Source of the DNA: Streptomyces hygroscopicus
GTDB taxonomy: Bacteria > Actinomycetota > Actinomycetes > Streptomycetales > Streptomycetaceae
Direction of reading: 5' to 3'
DNA length: 64,000 nt
Assembly: GCA_002021875.1 (NCBI GenBank)
Contig: CP018627.1
Span: 1,674,001-1,738,000, forward strand
Part shown: positions 43,785 through 52,846 of the stretch, piece after piece
Numbering within the stretch: position 1 is the first letter of the stretch
Layout: every line of letters starts with the position of its first letter
Translations under genes and position numbers: made by a program
Notes under the pieces: generated by a model
The model's database searches: none
What the model was told of the DNA's origin: nothing
The model's input: only the letters and a program-made list of their open reading frames with translations

Positions 43785-44408
43785 ATGGTGCGGAAAGGAG
43801 TTGCGGCTGGAGTGGACGGTGAGCCGGTCACGGTGACTGCCGCATACCGGGTGGACCCCGGCCGCGAAAGCGAGTTCTATGCCTGGGCGATCGAGATGCT
43901 CAATGCCGCGGCAAGCCTTCCGGGATATCTCGGAGGCGGGGTCATGGGATCCGGTTCGGCCTCCTCCGAGTGGCATGTCCTCTACCGGTTCGAGGCGGAA
44001 GGCCCGGCACGGGCATGGGATTCCTCGCTGGAACGTGCGCGATTGGCATCCCGGACCGGGCCCTTCGTCCAGGAAAAGGGAACACAGCGCACCTCGGGGC
44101 TGGAGAACTGGTTCAAGGGGCCGGTACGGCCGCTGCCGCCACCGCCCAAATGGAAGCTGTGGCTGGTGAATCTGAGTGCGGTGTTCCCTCCGGTCCTCAT
44201 CTTCAATGTGCTGGTGATCCCGTTCATCAAGGACACCAATTTCCTGCTGCGGACCCTGGCTCTGTGTCTTGGTGTGACCGCGATGGTGACCTGGCTGGTC
44301 ATGCCACGGCTGCAGCGGATTCTGAAGAAGTGGCTCTACCCGCCGCTTCAGTCGATACGAGGACGTCACAGGCGGATGGCGGCCGACGGCCCGCGCGCTC
44401 GCCGGTAG
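43785..44408 (+). CDS. ABM-domain protein with C-terminal membrane helices
   Basis: A 207-residue protein. Residues about 12-100 form an antibiotic-biosynthesis-monooxygenase (ABM) dimeric ferredoxin-like fold (VTVTAAYRVDPGRESEFYAWAIEML, then HVLYRFEAEGPARAWDSSLERARL). Two membrane helices follow (about 125-150 and 157-178), then a basic tail. Cofactor-free ABM proteins oxidise aromatic rings in some pathways, but many are of unknown role. ATG 43785 is used because GGAGAAGG lies about 7 nt before it. It heads the aminobenzoate operon, so it might act on an aromatic intermediate at the membrane; this is inference. Confidence 0.75.
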   Translation: MVRKGVAAGVDGEPVTVTAAYRVDPGRESEFYAWAIEMLNAAASLPGYLGGGVMGSGSASSEWHVLYRFEAEGPARAWDSSLERARLASRTGPFVQEKGTQRTSGLENWFKGPVRPLPPPPKWKLWLVNLSAVFPPVLIFNVLVIPFIKDTNFLLRTLALCLGVTAMVTWLVMPRLQRILKKWLYPPLQSIRGRHRRMAADGPRARR

Positions 44409-44486
44409 GTGGGCGACGCGCCGCGGCCCGACGACCGGGGCGGGTGATCCCCGGCCGGTTTTCTCATCGCAAGGAGGCAAATCCGG

Positions 44487-46799
44487 ATGGAATCGCTGAG
44501 GACACTCCTCGTCGATCATCACGACTCGTACACGTACAACCTCTTTCATCTGCTGACCGAGGTCAACGGCGAGGAACCGGAGGTGCTTCTCCATGACGCG
44601 CCGGAATGCGCGGACATCGATCTGACCGCGTTCGACAACATCGTGCTCTCCCCCGGCCCCGGGCATCCGGCCGATCCACGGGACTTCGGCGCCACCGCCC
44701 GGCTGATCGAGCGGTCGACCATTCCGGTGCTGGGAGTGTGCCTGGGGCACCAGGGAATCGCGCTCGGCGCCCAGGCGCGGGTGGTGCCCGCGCCCGAACC
44801 GAAGCACGGGCATCTGTCCCGGATCAAACACGGCGGGCGCGGGCTGTTCCGCGGGCTGCCGCAGGACTTCACGGCCGTTCGCTATCACTCGCTGTGCGTG
44901 GCCGAGCCGCTGCCGCTGGGGCTGCAGGGCATCGCCTGGTCCGAGGACAGTGTGCTGATGGGGGTGCGGCACCGGGCCCGTCCGCTGTGGGGCGTCCAGT
45001 TCCACCCGGAGTCGGTGCTGACCGGATACGGCCACCGCATGCTCAGCAACTTCCGCGATCTGACCGTCGAACACGCCAACGGGGAGTCGGTGACCTCGAC
45101 CGTCGCCCCCGCCTCCGCCGAGGAGCCGCGCCGCGCCCGTACGGCGGCCGAACCGGCCCCGGGGTCTTCCGCCGCGCCGGGCTCCCCTCAGGCCCCGGAA
45201 GCGGACCCCCGAGCGGAGCCGGCGCGGCTCGACCCCGACCCGGGCGCCCCGGCGCAGACGCCCCCGGAAGGCCCCGCCTACCGGCTGCACGCCCGGTGGC
45301 TGGCCGATGCCACCGACACCGAGGCGGCCTTCACCCGGCTGTACGCGAAGGCGCCGCACGCGTTCTGGCTCGACAGCTCGCGCGCCGAGTCCGGCGAGGC
45401 GCGCTTCTCCTTCCTCGGGGACGGCACGGGCCCGCTCGCCGAGTTCGTCCGCTACGACACCGACACGGGCGTCTGCGAGGTCGAGCGGGCGGGACGGCCC
45501 GCCGCCCGGATCGAGGGCAGCGTCTTCGACTACCTCAAACGGGAGCTGGCCCGCCGCCGGGTGACCGCCCCCGGTCTCCCCTTCGACTTCACCGGCGGCT
45601 ATGTGGGCTACTTCGGCTACGAGCTCAAGGCCGACTGCGGCTCCCCCGGCCGCCACCGGTCCGCCACTCCGGACGCCTGCTGGCTCTTCGCCGACCGGTT
45701 CGTCGCGGTCGACCACCAGGAGGGCGTCACCTACATCTGCTGCCTCACCGAGGACACCCCCGACGGCCACCGGGAGGCGAAGGACTGGCTGGACACCACC
45801 GTGACCGTGCTCAGCGGGGTGCCGACGCTCACCGGCCCCGCCCCGCAGCCGCCCGCCCTCGCCACCACGGCCGCCGTGGAGCCCTGGCTGGTGCGGGACC
45901 GGGAGCGGTATCTGGCCTCGATCGAGGCGTGTCTGCGGGAGCTGCGCGCCGGGGTGAGCTATGAGATCTGCCTGACCAACGCCGCCTGGCTGCCCGCCCC
46001 CAGCGACAGTTACGCCTTCTACCGGGCCCTGCGGCGGTTCAATCCGGCCCCGTACGCCGCCTATCTGCGGTTCGGCGGCACCGATGTGGCCTGCGCCTCC
46101 CCCGAGCGCTTTCTGCGCATCACCCCCGACGGCACCGCCGAGGCCAAGCCGATCAAGGGCACCGCCCCGCGCGGTCAGGACCCGGAGCAGGACGCGCGGG
46201 CGCTCGCCGCCCTCGCCTCCAGCCCCAAGGCCCGCGCCGAGAACCTGATGATCGTGGACCTGCTCCGCAACGATCTGGGGCGGGTGTGCGCACCGGGCAG
46301 CGTGTATGTGCCACGCCTGATGAACACCGAGACCTACGCCACCGTCCACCAACTGGTCTCCACCGTGCGTGGCCGGCTGCGCCAGGAGACGACCGCCGTC
46401 GACTGCGTCCGGGCCTGCTTCCCGGGCGGCTCCATGACCGGCGCCCCCAAGCTGCGCACGCTGGAGATCATCGACTCGCTGGAGACCGAGGCCCGCGGTG
46501 TCTACTCCGGGGCGCTCGGCTACCTCAGCTGCAACGGCGCGGCCGACCTCAACATCGTCATCCGCACGGCCGTGTTCACCGGCGGCCGGACGCACATCGG
46601 CGCGGGCGGCGCCATCGTGCTCGATTCCGATCCGGCCGAGGAGTACGAGGAAATGCTGCTGAAGACCGCTGCCACCATGCGTGCCTACGAGGCCGTGGAG
46701 CCCGTCCCCGCCGGGGAGCCCGCCGGGGAGATGGACGACCTGCTCATGGCCGCCGCCGCGGCGCCACCGGCCCCCGCGGCGAAGGAGCCCGGCCGGTGA
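44487..46799 (+). CDS. pabAB: Aminodeoxychorismate synthase, fused PabA-PabB
   Basis: A 770-residue fusion. The N-terminal glutamine amidotransferase (about residues 3-195) has LLVDHHDSYTYNLFHLL, the catalytic Cys in LGVCLGHQ, and the His/Glu of QFHPESVLTGYG. An Ala/Pro linker (about 200-265) leads to the chorismate-binding half (about 268-735) with PIKGTAPR, ARAENLMIVDLLRNDLGRV and PGGSMTGAPK. The Lys in PIKGT marks 4-amino-4-deoxychorismate synthase rather than anthranilate synthase (PIAGT). The product goes to PabC to give 4-aminobenzoate. Its stop overlaps the next gene's GTG (GTGA). Location in a biosynthetic operon suggests use beyond folate. Confidence 0.93.
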   Translation: MESLRTLLVDHHDSYTYNLFHLLTEVNGEEPEVLLHDAPECADIDLTAFDNIVLSPGPGHPADPRDFGATARLIERSTIPVLGVCLGHQGIALGAQARVVPAPEPKHGHLSRIKHGGRGLFRGLPQDFTAVRYHSLCVAEPLPLGLQGIAWSEDSVLMGVRHRARPLWGVQFHPESVLTGYGHRMLSNFRDLTVEHANGESVTSTVAPASAEEPRRARTAAEPAPGSSAAPGSPQAPEADPRAEPARLDPDPGAPAQTPPEGPAYRLHARWLADATDTEAAFTRLYAKAPHAFWLDSSRAESGEARFSFLGDGTGPLAEFVRYDTDTGVCEVERAGRPAARIEGSVFDYLKRELARRRVTAPGLPFDFTGGYVGYFGYELKADCGSPGRHRSATPDACWLFADRFVAVDHQEGVTYICCLTEDTPDGHREAKDWLDTTVTVLSGVPTLTGPAPQPPALATTAAVEPWLVRDRERYLASIEACLRELRAGVSYEICLTNAAWLPAPSDSYAFYRALRRFNPAPYAAYLRFGGTDVACASPERFLRITPDGTAEAKPIKGTAPRGQDPEQDARALAALASSPKARAENLMIVDLLRNDLGRVCAPGSVYVPRLMNTETYATVHQLVSTVRGRLRQETTAVDCVRACFPGGSMTGAPKLRTLEIIDSLETEARGVYSGALGYLSCNGAADLNIVIRTAVFTGGRTHIGAGGAIVLDSDPAEEYEEMLLKTAATMRAYEAVEPVPAGEPAGEMDDLLMAAAAAPPAPAAKEPGR

Positions 46800-48397
46800 C
46801 CGCCATGACCGCCCTATCGGTATCCACCGTTTCGGTGTCCGCCCCGCCCATGCCCACCGGCCCCACGGTCTCCGCCAATATGGCCGCGCATCTCGCGGCG
46901 CTCGCGGACCGCCGTGGCTGGTCCGGCCGGGCCGCCTTCTTCGAGGGCCACCAGGTCTGGACCCACGGCGAGGTCCACGACCGCGCCGAGCGCGCCGCCA
47001 CCGTGCTGGCGGGCCGGGGAGTGGCGGCCGGTGACCGGGTGCTGCTCGCGTTACCCGACGGCATCATGTGGGTGACCACGTTTCTGGCCGCCGCCCGGCT
47101 GGGCGCGACGGCGGTACTGGTCAATCCCGCGCTCACCGCCGACGACCACCGCTTCATGGCCGAGGACTCGCGCGCCGCGCTGGCCGTCTCGGGCCCCGAC
47201 CTCCAGGACCACTTCGAGGGCGTCCCCTGGCTCGGCGCCGACCAGCTCTCGGCCCTGACCGGCCCGCCCGCCACCCTGGGCGCGGCGGCCCCGGCCCCGG
47301 CGGCGGAACCGGTGACGGCCGCCACCCCGCTGTACATCCAGTACACCTCCGGGACCACCGGCCGCCCCAAGGCGGTGACCCACAGCCATGGCGATGTGGC
47401 CGCCTATCACGATCTGGTCGGGCAGGAGGTGCTGGACATCGGCCCCGCGGACGTGTCGTTCTCGGTGTCCAAGCTGTTCTACGCCTACGGCTTCGGGAAC
47501 GCCTTCGCCTTCCCCCTCTTCTCGGGGTCGGCCGCCGTGCTCACCGCGGACCGCCCCGGACCGGCCCTCATCGACGACCTCGTGGCCCGGCACCGGGTGA
47601 CCCTGCTGTACTCGGTGCCGTCCTCGTACGCCGCCCTGGTGGACGAGCGCGGCACCGGCCACACGGCCTGCTTCGCCTCCGTCCGCGCAGCGGTCAGCGC
47701 GGGCGAGGGGCTGCCGCCCGCCCTCGGTGAGCGGGTCGGTGAGCTGCTCGGCGCGCCGGTGCTGGAGCAGATCGGCTCCACCGAGGCGGGCCACGCCTTC
47801 TGCGCCAACACGGTGTGGGACAACGTGCCCGGCACCCTCGGCCGTCCGGTGCCCCGCTTCGAGCTGGAGTTACGGGACCACGAGGGCGCCGTGGTGGCGG
47901 ACGGCGCCGACGGCACCGCCGAGGGCGAGCTGTGGGTGCGGGGTCCGACGGTGGCCACCGGCCGCCCGGGGGACGGCGGTTGGCTCGCCACCCGGGACCG
48001 GGCCCGGCGCGAGCGCGACGGGACCTATCGCCATCTGGGCCGGGTCGACGACCTGGAGATGGTCGGCGGGATCACCGTGTCGCCGCTGGAGGTCGAGGAG
48101 GTGCTGCGGCAGCACCCGGCGGTGCGGGAGGTGGCGGTGGCGGCCGTCCCCGACGAGCGGGGCGCGACCCGGCTGCGCGCCTATGTCGTACCGGCGGCCG
48201 ACCCGGGTGTCGTACCGGCGGCCGACCCGGGCGGCCGGGCGGCCGACGAGGAGACGCTGACGGCCGAGCTGATCGCGCTGGCCCGGCGGCGGCTCGCCGC
48301 CTACAAGGCGCCGCGCACCGTGCGCCTGGTGGCCTCGTTGCCGCGCACCCCGACGGGAAAGCTGCGGCGCCATGTCGTCCGCACGGGCCGCTGGTGA
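46796..48397 (+). CDS. Benzoate-CoA-ligase-like AMP-forming enzyme
   Basis: A 533-residue ANL-superfamily ligase. A Ser/Thr/Pro-rich head is followed by the ATP-binding motif YIQYTSGTTGRPKAV, FYAYGFGNAFAFPLFSG typical of benzoate-CoA ligases, the acid-contact segment EQIGSTEAGHAF, and the C-terminal PRTPTGKLRR with the catalytic Lys. It most likely activates 4-aminobenzoate as CoA (or carrier) thioester. The GTG start overlaps the pabAB stop and follows AAGGAG. A 24-bp perfect duplication near 48185-48232 inserts a second VVPAADPG in the C-terminal domain. Confidence 0.88.
   Translation: MTAMTALSVSTVSVSAPPMPTGPTVSANMAAHLAALADRRGWSGRAAFFEGHQVWTHGEVHDRAERAATVLAGRGVAAGDRVLLALPDGIMWVTTFLAAARLGATAVLVNPALTADDHRFMAEDSRAALAVSGPDLQDHFEGVPWLGADQLSALTGPPATLGAAAPAPAAEPVTAATPLYIQYTSGTTGRPKAVTHSHGDVAAYHDLVGQEVLDIGPADVSFSVSKLFYAYGFGNAFAFPLFSGSAAVLTADRPGPALIDDLVARHRVTLLYSVPSSYAALVDERGTGHTACFASVRAAVSAGEGLPPALGERVGELLGAPVLEQIGSTEAGHAFCANTVWDNVPGTLGRPVPRFELELRDHEGAVVADGADGTAEGELWVRGPTVATGRPGDGGWLATRDRARRERDGTYRHLGRVDDLEMVGGITVSPLEVEEVLRQHPAVREVAVAAVPDERGATRLRAYVVPAADPGVVPAADPGGRAADEETLTAELIALARRRLAAYKAPRTVRLVASLPRTPTGKLRRHVVRTGRW
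48185..48232. repeat. 24-bp tandem duplication inside the benzoate-CoA-ligase-like gene
   Basis: Two adjacent 24-nt copies (48185-48208, 48209-48232), each beginning GTCGTACCGGCGG and differing only at the last base. They encode VVPAADPG twice in frame, in a surface loop of the small C-terminal domain. Confidence 0.85.
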
Positions 48398-48469
48398 CGC
48401 GCCGCGGGCCCAACGACCGCGCCCGAGCGCACGGCCTCCCGACCGACTTCGAACGATGAGGACTTCGAT

Positions 48470-50059
48470 ATGTTGCAGCGGCTGCTCCCCGAGCGCGGGT
48501 TCTATCTGGGGCTGATGTTCCAGGAGGCCGCGGCCCGCCACGGCAGGGTCAGGGTGACCCTGGACCGGCCACTGGACGTCGCCCCCGACGCCGGAACCGA
48601 CCTCGGGTACACCGATCTGGCCGATCTGGTCGACGACCTGGCCGCCCGGCTGTGGTCGGCGGGGGTCCGCCCGAGCGAGCATGTGGCGATCCTCAAGGGC
48701 GACAACGTCGACATCGTGCTGCTGGCCTGTGCCGTCTCCCGGATCGGCGCGGTCCCGGCGCTGCTGTCGCCCTCGCTGGACGGACAGGTGGCCGCGGTGC
48801 TGCTGGACCGGCTGCACGCCCCCTGGCTGATCACCGACCGGGCGACGCTGGAGTCCACGCTGAGCACGGTGGACACCACTCTGGCCCGGGGCGTGCTGAC
48901 GGTGGACGAGGCGCCCGGGAACACCACCGCGCTGGCCGCGCTCGCCGGAGTGCCGCGCCGCCCGGCCATCCGGCTCCATCCCGGTGAGCCCTCGCTGATC
49001 ACCCACAGCTCGGGGACCACCGGCATACCGAAGCTGGCCGTGCACTGCCCGCACACCATGTGGAACCGGCTGGTGCCCCAGCAGGCGCTGGGCCGGGCCA
49101 CCCGCCGTGAACCGGCCGCGCTCCACATGTCGTTCGCGCACTCCCGCTTCTACCATCTGCTGGGTGTGCTGCTGCACTTCGGCAGCCCGCTGCTGCTGCT
49201 CGTCGATCCCGACCCGGCCCACGCCGGCCCGCTGCTGGCGGCACACCGCCCCGGCATCGTCGAAACGCATCCCAACACCTATGTGCTGTGGGAGGACCTG
49301 GCCGACGCGCCGGACGGGCCGCTGTCCAACGTCCGGGCGTACGGCTCCACCTTCGACGCCATCCACCCCCGTACGGTACGGCGGCTGCTCGCCGCCTCCC
49401 GGCGCCGCGACCCCCGGCTGATGCAGTTGTACGGGCAGAGCGAGACCGGGCCCATCGCCTTCTGCTGGTACACCCGGCGGGGCGCGGACCGGGTGCGGGC
49501 GCGGCGGGTGGGCACCGGCATCCCCGGCTTCACCCGGATCCGGGTGGTGGACGAGCGGGGCCGCACCTGCCCGCCGGGGGCGACGGGGGCCATCGAGGCC
49601 CGCACCCGCGGCCGGATCCTCACCTACCTCGGCGCGCCGGAGAGTTACGCCCGGCAGGTGGACCGGGGCTGGTGGCGGATGGGCGACATGGGCTACCGCG
49701 ACCGGTGGGGCGCGCTGTATCTGCTGGACCGTGAGGTGGACCAGATCTCCACCGTGGACAGCAATCTGGAGGTGGAGGACGAGCTGCTGTCGCGGATCGC
49801 CGACCTCCGGGAGGTGGTCATCGTCCACGGTCCGGAGCGGGAGCCGGTGCCGGTGGTGTGCACCCGGGGTGACCAGCCGCTGGACCCCGCCCGCTGGCGG
49901 GAGGCGACCGGGGATCTTCCGGCGCTGGCCGATCCGGTGCAGTGCCGCTTCGAGGATCTGCCGCGCACCGGCACCTGGAAGATCAAGCGGCTGGAGATCG
50001 CCCGGCTGCTCGCCACGGGTGAGCTGCCCACCCTGTCCACCGCCCCGGTCGGTGGCTGA
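48470..50059 (+). CDS. Second AMP-forming acyl-activating enzyme
   Basis: A 529-residue ANL-superfamily enzyme with the ATP motif LITHSSGTTGIPKLAV, the QLYGQSETG segment, WWRMGDMGYRDRWG and the C-terminal RTGTWKIKRLEI catalytic-Lys region. The pocket residues cannot be assigned by eye. It is divergent from the benzoate ligase upstream and may load a fatty or other acid onto CoA or onto a carrier protein, much as FadD-type enzymes serve mycocerosic-type PKSs. ATG 48470 follows ATGAGGA. The FAD monooxygenase gene starts one base after its stop. Confidence 0.85.
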   Translation: MLQRLLPERGFYLGLMFQEAAARHGRVRVTLDRPLDVAPDAGTDLGYTDLADLVDDLAARLWSAGVRPSEHVAILKGDNVDIVLLACAVSRIGAVPALLSPSLDGQVAAVLLDRLHAPWLITDRATLESTLSTVDTTLARGVLTVDEAPGNTTALAALAGVPRRPAIRLHPGEPSLITHSSGTTGIPKLAVHCPHTMWNRLVPQQALGRATRREPAALHMSFAHSRFYHLLGVLLHFGSPLLLLVDPDPAHAGPLLAAHRPGIVETHPNTYVLWEDLADAPDGPLSNVRAYGSTFDAIHPRTVRRLLAASRRRDPRLMQLYGQSETGPIAFCWYTRRGADRVRARRVGTGIPGFTRIRVVDERGRTCPPGATGAIEARTRGRILTYLGAPESYARQVDRGWWRMGDMGYRDRWGALYLLDREVDQISTVDSNLEVEDELLSRIADLREVVIVHGPEREPVPVVCTRGDQPLDPARWREATGDLPALADPVQCRFEDLPRTGTWKIKRLEIARLLATGELPTLSTAPVGG

Positions 50060-50060
50060 C

Positions 50061-51305
50061 ATGGCGGCGCGGAAGGAGAGCGGGCCGGTTCTGGTGGTGG
50101 GCGCCGGGCCGGTCGGGATGACGGCGGCGCTCACCCTGCGGGCCGCCGGGCTGCCGGTCACGGTGCTGGAGGCCGGGGCACGGGACCGGGTACGGCCCGG
50201 CAGCCGCGCGCTGTTCGTCCACCGCCGGTCGCTTCGGCTGCTGGAGCGGGCCCGCCCGGGGCTGGGCGCGCGGATCGCGGCGTACGGGACGACCTGGCAC
50301 ACCCGGCGCACCCTCTACCGCGGCCGTGAGGTGTTCGCACGGACCTTTCCGCGGGCCGCCGGAGACGGGGTCTCCGATGACGGGGGCTGCGGAGACGGGG
50401 CCGCGGCACTGCCCGCGTTCACCAGCCTGCGTCAGGTGGACACCGAGCGGTTCCTCTTCGAGGCGTGCACGGAGGCGGGCGTGGAGTTCCGCTTCGACGC
50501 CGAGGTGCACGGGGTGCGCTCGGACGGCGACGAGGTGACGGTGACCGCGAAGGACGGCGGAAGCTGGACGGCCGGCCATGTGATCGCCGCCGACGGGGCC
50601 CGTTCGGGGGTGCGCGAGGCGCTGGACATCCCGCTGGAGGGCACCCGGTCCGAGGGATATCACGTGGTCGTGGACGTGGCGGAGCCGGCCGGCGGGGACC
50701 TGCCGGTCGAGCGGGTCTTCCACTACGAGCACCCCGGCACCGGCGGCCGCACCGTACTGCGGGTGCCGTTCACCGGGGGCTTCCAGATCGATCTGCAGTG
50801 CCGCGCGGACGACCCGCCGGAGTCCTTCGGCACCGAGAAGGCGGTACGCCGCTGGCTGCCCCGGCTGGTGGGCGAGGACTGCGCGCACCGGGTGCTGTGG
50901 GTGTCGCGGTACCACTTCCTGCGCAAGGTGGCCGCGTCGTTCGCCGATCCGTCGGGCCGAGTGCTGCTGGCGGGTGAGGCCGCGCATCTGTTCCCGCCCT
51001 TCGGGGCCCGCGGGATGAACAGCGGGATCGCGGACGCCATCGCGGCGGCCGAGGCCGTGTCGGCGGCATGCTCCGAGCCGTCGCGGGGACCCGCGGCGGT
51101 GGCCGGGTACGCCGCCGCCCGCCGGAGCGCGGCCCTGCACAACAGTGAGGCCGCCGGGGCGGCCCTGGACCATCTGCGGCCCCGGCCGTGGAAGCGGGCC
51201 GCCCAGCGCGCGGCGGCGACTCTGGCCCCGGTGGTCCCCCGCTGCGGGGAGTGGCTGGAACGCGCTCCTTACGGCCCCCGGGGCGGCCCGGCGCGCGGCT
51301 ATTGA
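50061..51305 (+). CDS. FAD-dependent aromatic monooxygenase (group A)
   Basis: A 414-residue class A flavin monooxygenase (p-hydroxybenzoate-hydroxylase/PheA-TfdB style). It shows VLVVGAGPVGMTAALTL (about residues 9-25), VIAADGARSGVREAL (DG motif) and GRVLLAGEAAHLFPPFGARGMNSGIADA (GD motif with Glu for Asp). Such enzymes hydroxylate or oxidatively decarboxylate aromatic rings; 4-aminobenzoate or its thioester product is a reasonable substrate in this operon. The ribosome site is weak, fitting translational coupling to the ligase upstream. Confidence 0.88.
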   Translation: MAARKESGPVLVVGAGPVGMTAALTLRAAGLPVTVLEAGARDRVRPGSRALFVHRRSLRLLERARPGLGARIAAYGTTWHTRRTLYRGREVFARTFPRAAGDGVSDDGGCGDGAAALPAFTSLRQVDTERFLFEACTEAGVEFRFDAEVHGVRSDGDEVTVTAKDGGSWTAGHVIAADGARSGVREALDIPLEGTRSEGYHVVVDVAEPAGGDLPVERVFHYEHPGTGGRTVLRVPFTGGFQIDLQCRADDPPESFGTEKAVRRWLPRLVGEDCAHRVLWVSRYHFLRKVAASFADPSGRVLLAGEAAHLFPPFGARGMNSGIADAIAAAEAVSAACSEPSRGPAAVAGYAAARRSAALHNSEAAGAALDHLRPRPWKRAAQRAAATLAPVVPRCGEWLERAPYGPRGGPARGY

Positions 51306-51455
51306 CCGGCATTCCAGCGAGCGCGGCTAGGAATCCGGCCAGGCATCCGCGCACCGGACACCGGGCCACGCACGGGGAACACGGGGCAGCACGCATCGGA
51401 CATCGGAAACACCGGAAGCTTCGGACAACATCGGGACGGAGACGTGGAAGCGGAC

Positions 51456-52298
51456 ATGGTCGCTGCACAGAACATCGGTCACGCCGACGCGTCGGACCAG
51501 AAGCAGTGGACGCTGATGTGGCGCGAGGACGGCGGGCTGATGCCCTCCCGGGCGGTGCCGGACGCGGCACTGCTGGCCGCCGATTCCTGGCTGGTCGACG
51601 ACGGACGGGTGCGCGGGCTCGACCATCACCGCCGCCGGTTCGTCGCGGCGTGTGTCGAGGCGTCCGGTGACTCCCCCGCCCGGATCGAGAGCTTCTGGCG
51701 CGAGGCGATCGCCGCCCTGCCCCGTACCGAGCGCTGGTTCCCACGGGTCGAGCTGGCCGGTCCGGAGCCGGCCCGGCTGTTCCTGCGGATACGTCCGGCG
51801 CCGCCGCGGACGGCCAATGTGACCGTTTGCCTGACCGAGGAGTTCGATCCGCGGTCGTATCCCCGCCGTAAGGGCCCCGACCTCCCCCTGCTGGCCCATC
51901 TGCGCGAGCGGGCCGCCGCCCGGGGCGCGCAGGAGCTGATGCTCACCACCCCCTCCGGGCTGGTGCTGGAGGGGACGACGGCGAGCGTTCTGTGGTGGGA
52001 GGACGACGTCCTGTGTCTGCCGCCCCCGGGGCTTCCGCTGCTGGCGGGCGTGACCTCGGCCCTGATCCAGGACCGGGCGGCCGAGCTGGGCGTCCGCACC
52101 GAGCACCACAACCGCACCGTGCAGGAGCTGGACGGTCGTGAGGTGTGGCTGGTCAACGCGGTGCACGGAATCCGTCCGGTGACCGCCTGGCTGGGCCGTC
52201 CGCTGCGGGCGGGCCCGGCGCTGCGCGCCGGCTCCTGGCAGTCCTGGCTCGACGGCGCTTCCGATCCCCTGGTTTCGACGAACGGAGTTCACCGATGA
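51456..52298 (+). CDS. pabC: Aminodeoxychorismate lyase-like class IV aminotransferase
   Basis: A 280-residue PLP fold-type IV protein. GLDHHRRRFVAACVEA near the start, the PLP-Lys region PRRKGPDLPLLAHLRERAAARGAQELMLTTPSGLVLEGTTASVLWW and LPLLAGVTSALIQDRAAELG match the PabC/branched-chain aminotransferase family. With PabAB in the same operon it should release pyruvate from aminodeoxychorismate to give 4-aminobenzoate. ATG 51456 was chosen; a GTG 12 nt upstream is possible. Its TGA overlaps the next ATG (ATGA). Confidence 0.87.
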   Translation: MVAAQNIGHADASDQKQWTLMWREDGGLMPSRAVPDAALLAADSWLVDDGRVRGLDHHRRRFVAACVEASGDSPARIESFWREAIAALPRTERWFPRVELAGPEPARLFLRIRPAPPRTANVTVCLTEEFDPRSYPRRKGPDLPLLAHLRERAAARGAQELMLTTPSGLVLEGTTASVLWWEDDVLCLPPPGLPLLAGVTSALIQDRAAELGVRTEHHNRTVQELDGREVWLVNAVHGIRPVTAWLGRPLRAGPALRAGSWQSWLDGASDPLVSTNGVHR

Positions 52299-52792
52299 CG
52301 ACGACCACCCCGGCCCGCACCACCGCCCGGCTGGATCTGAAGGGCCTCGCCCCCGAGGTCTCCGCCGCGATGGGCGAGCTGCACCGGGCGGCGGTGCGGG
52401 CGGCCCGGGCGGCGGGGGTCGAGCCCGAGCTGCTGGAGCTGGTGCGCATCCGCGCCTCGCAGCTCAACGGCTGCGCCTTCTGCCTGGACATGCACACCAA
52501 GGACGCCCGCGCCCAGGGCGAGACCGAGCAGCGGATCCACACCCTCGGCGCCTGGCGGGAGACCCCGTTCTTCACCGAGCGGGAGCGGGCCGCGCTCGCC
52601 CTGGCCGAGGCGGTGACCTCGGTCCAGGACGGCCAGGTGCCGGACGAGGTCTACGCGTCGGCCCGCGAGGTGTTCGACGAACCGCAGGTGACGGCGGTGA
52701 TCTGGGCCGCCGTCGTGATCAACGCCTACAACCGCACGGCGATCAGCGCACGGATGGTGCCCGGCGCCTATCAGCCCGCCCCGCGCTCCTGA
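52295..52792 (+). CDS. Carboxymuconolactone decarboxylase/AhpD-like protein
   Basis: A 165-residue all-helical protein with the AhpD-type redox motif NGCAFCLDMHTKDA (CxxC plus His, about residues 58-71) and a preceding Glu-rich helix (ELLELVRIRASQL). Members remove peroxides or act as thiol-disulfide partners; true decarboxylases lack CxxC. Overlap with pabC (ATGA) means it is translated with it, so it probably belongs to the aminobenzoate operon, perhaps for protection against monooxygenase by-products (inference). Confidence 0.88.
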   Translation: MTTTTPARTTARLDLKGLAPEVSAAMGELHRAAVRAARAAGVEPELLELVRIRASQLNGCAFCLDMHTKDARAQGETEQRIHTLGAWRETPFFTERERAALALAEAVTSVQDGQVPDEVYASAREVFDEPQVTAVIWAAVVINAYNRTAISARMVPGAYQPAPRS

Positions 52793-52846
52793 CCCCGACA
52801 CCGGTGCGAGCGCGCGCCGGTGTCAGCACTCGCTGGAGGCCAGACC

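Noticed and set aside
43713..50311. Long minus-strand frames opposite pabAB and the two ligases
   Set aside because: Gly/Arg/Pro-rich composition without motifs, while the plus strand has complete chorismate-enzyme and ligase signatures.
47870..50311. Full insertion sequence or prophage traces around the cluster
   Set aside because: No transposase, integrase or att-like repeats were recognised anywhere in the cluster region; gene acquisition, if any, left no visible ends.
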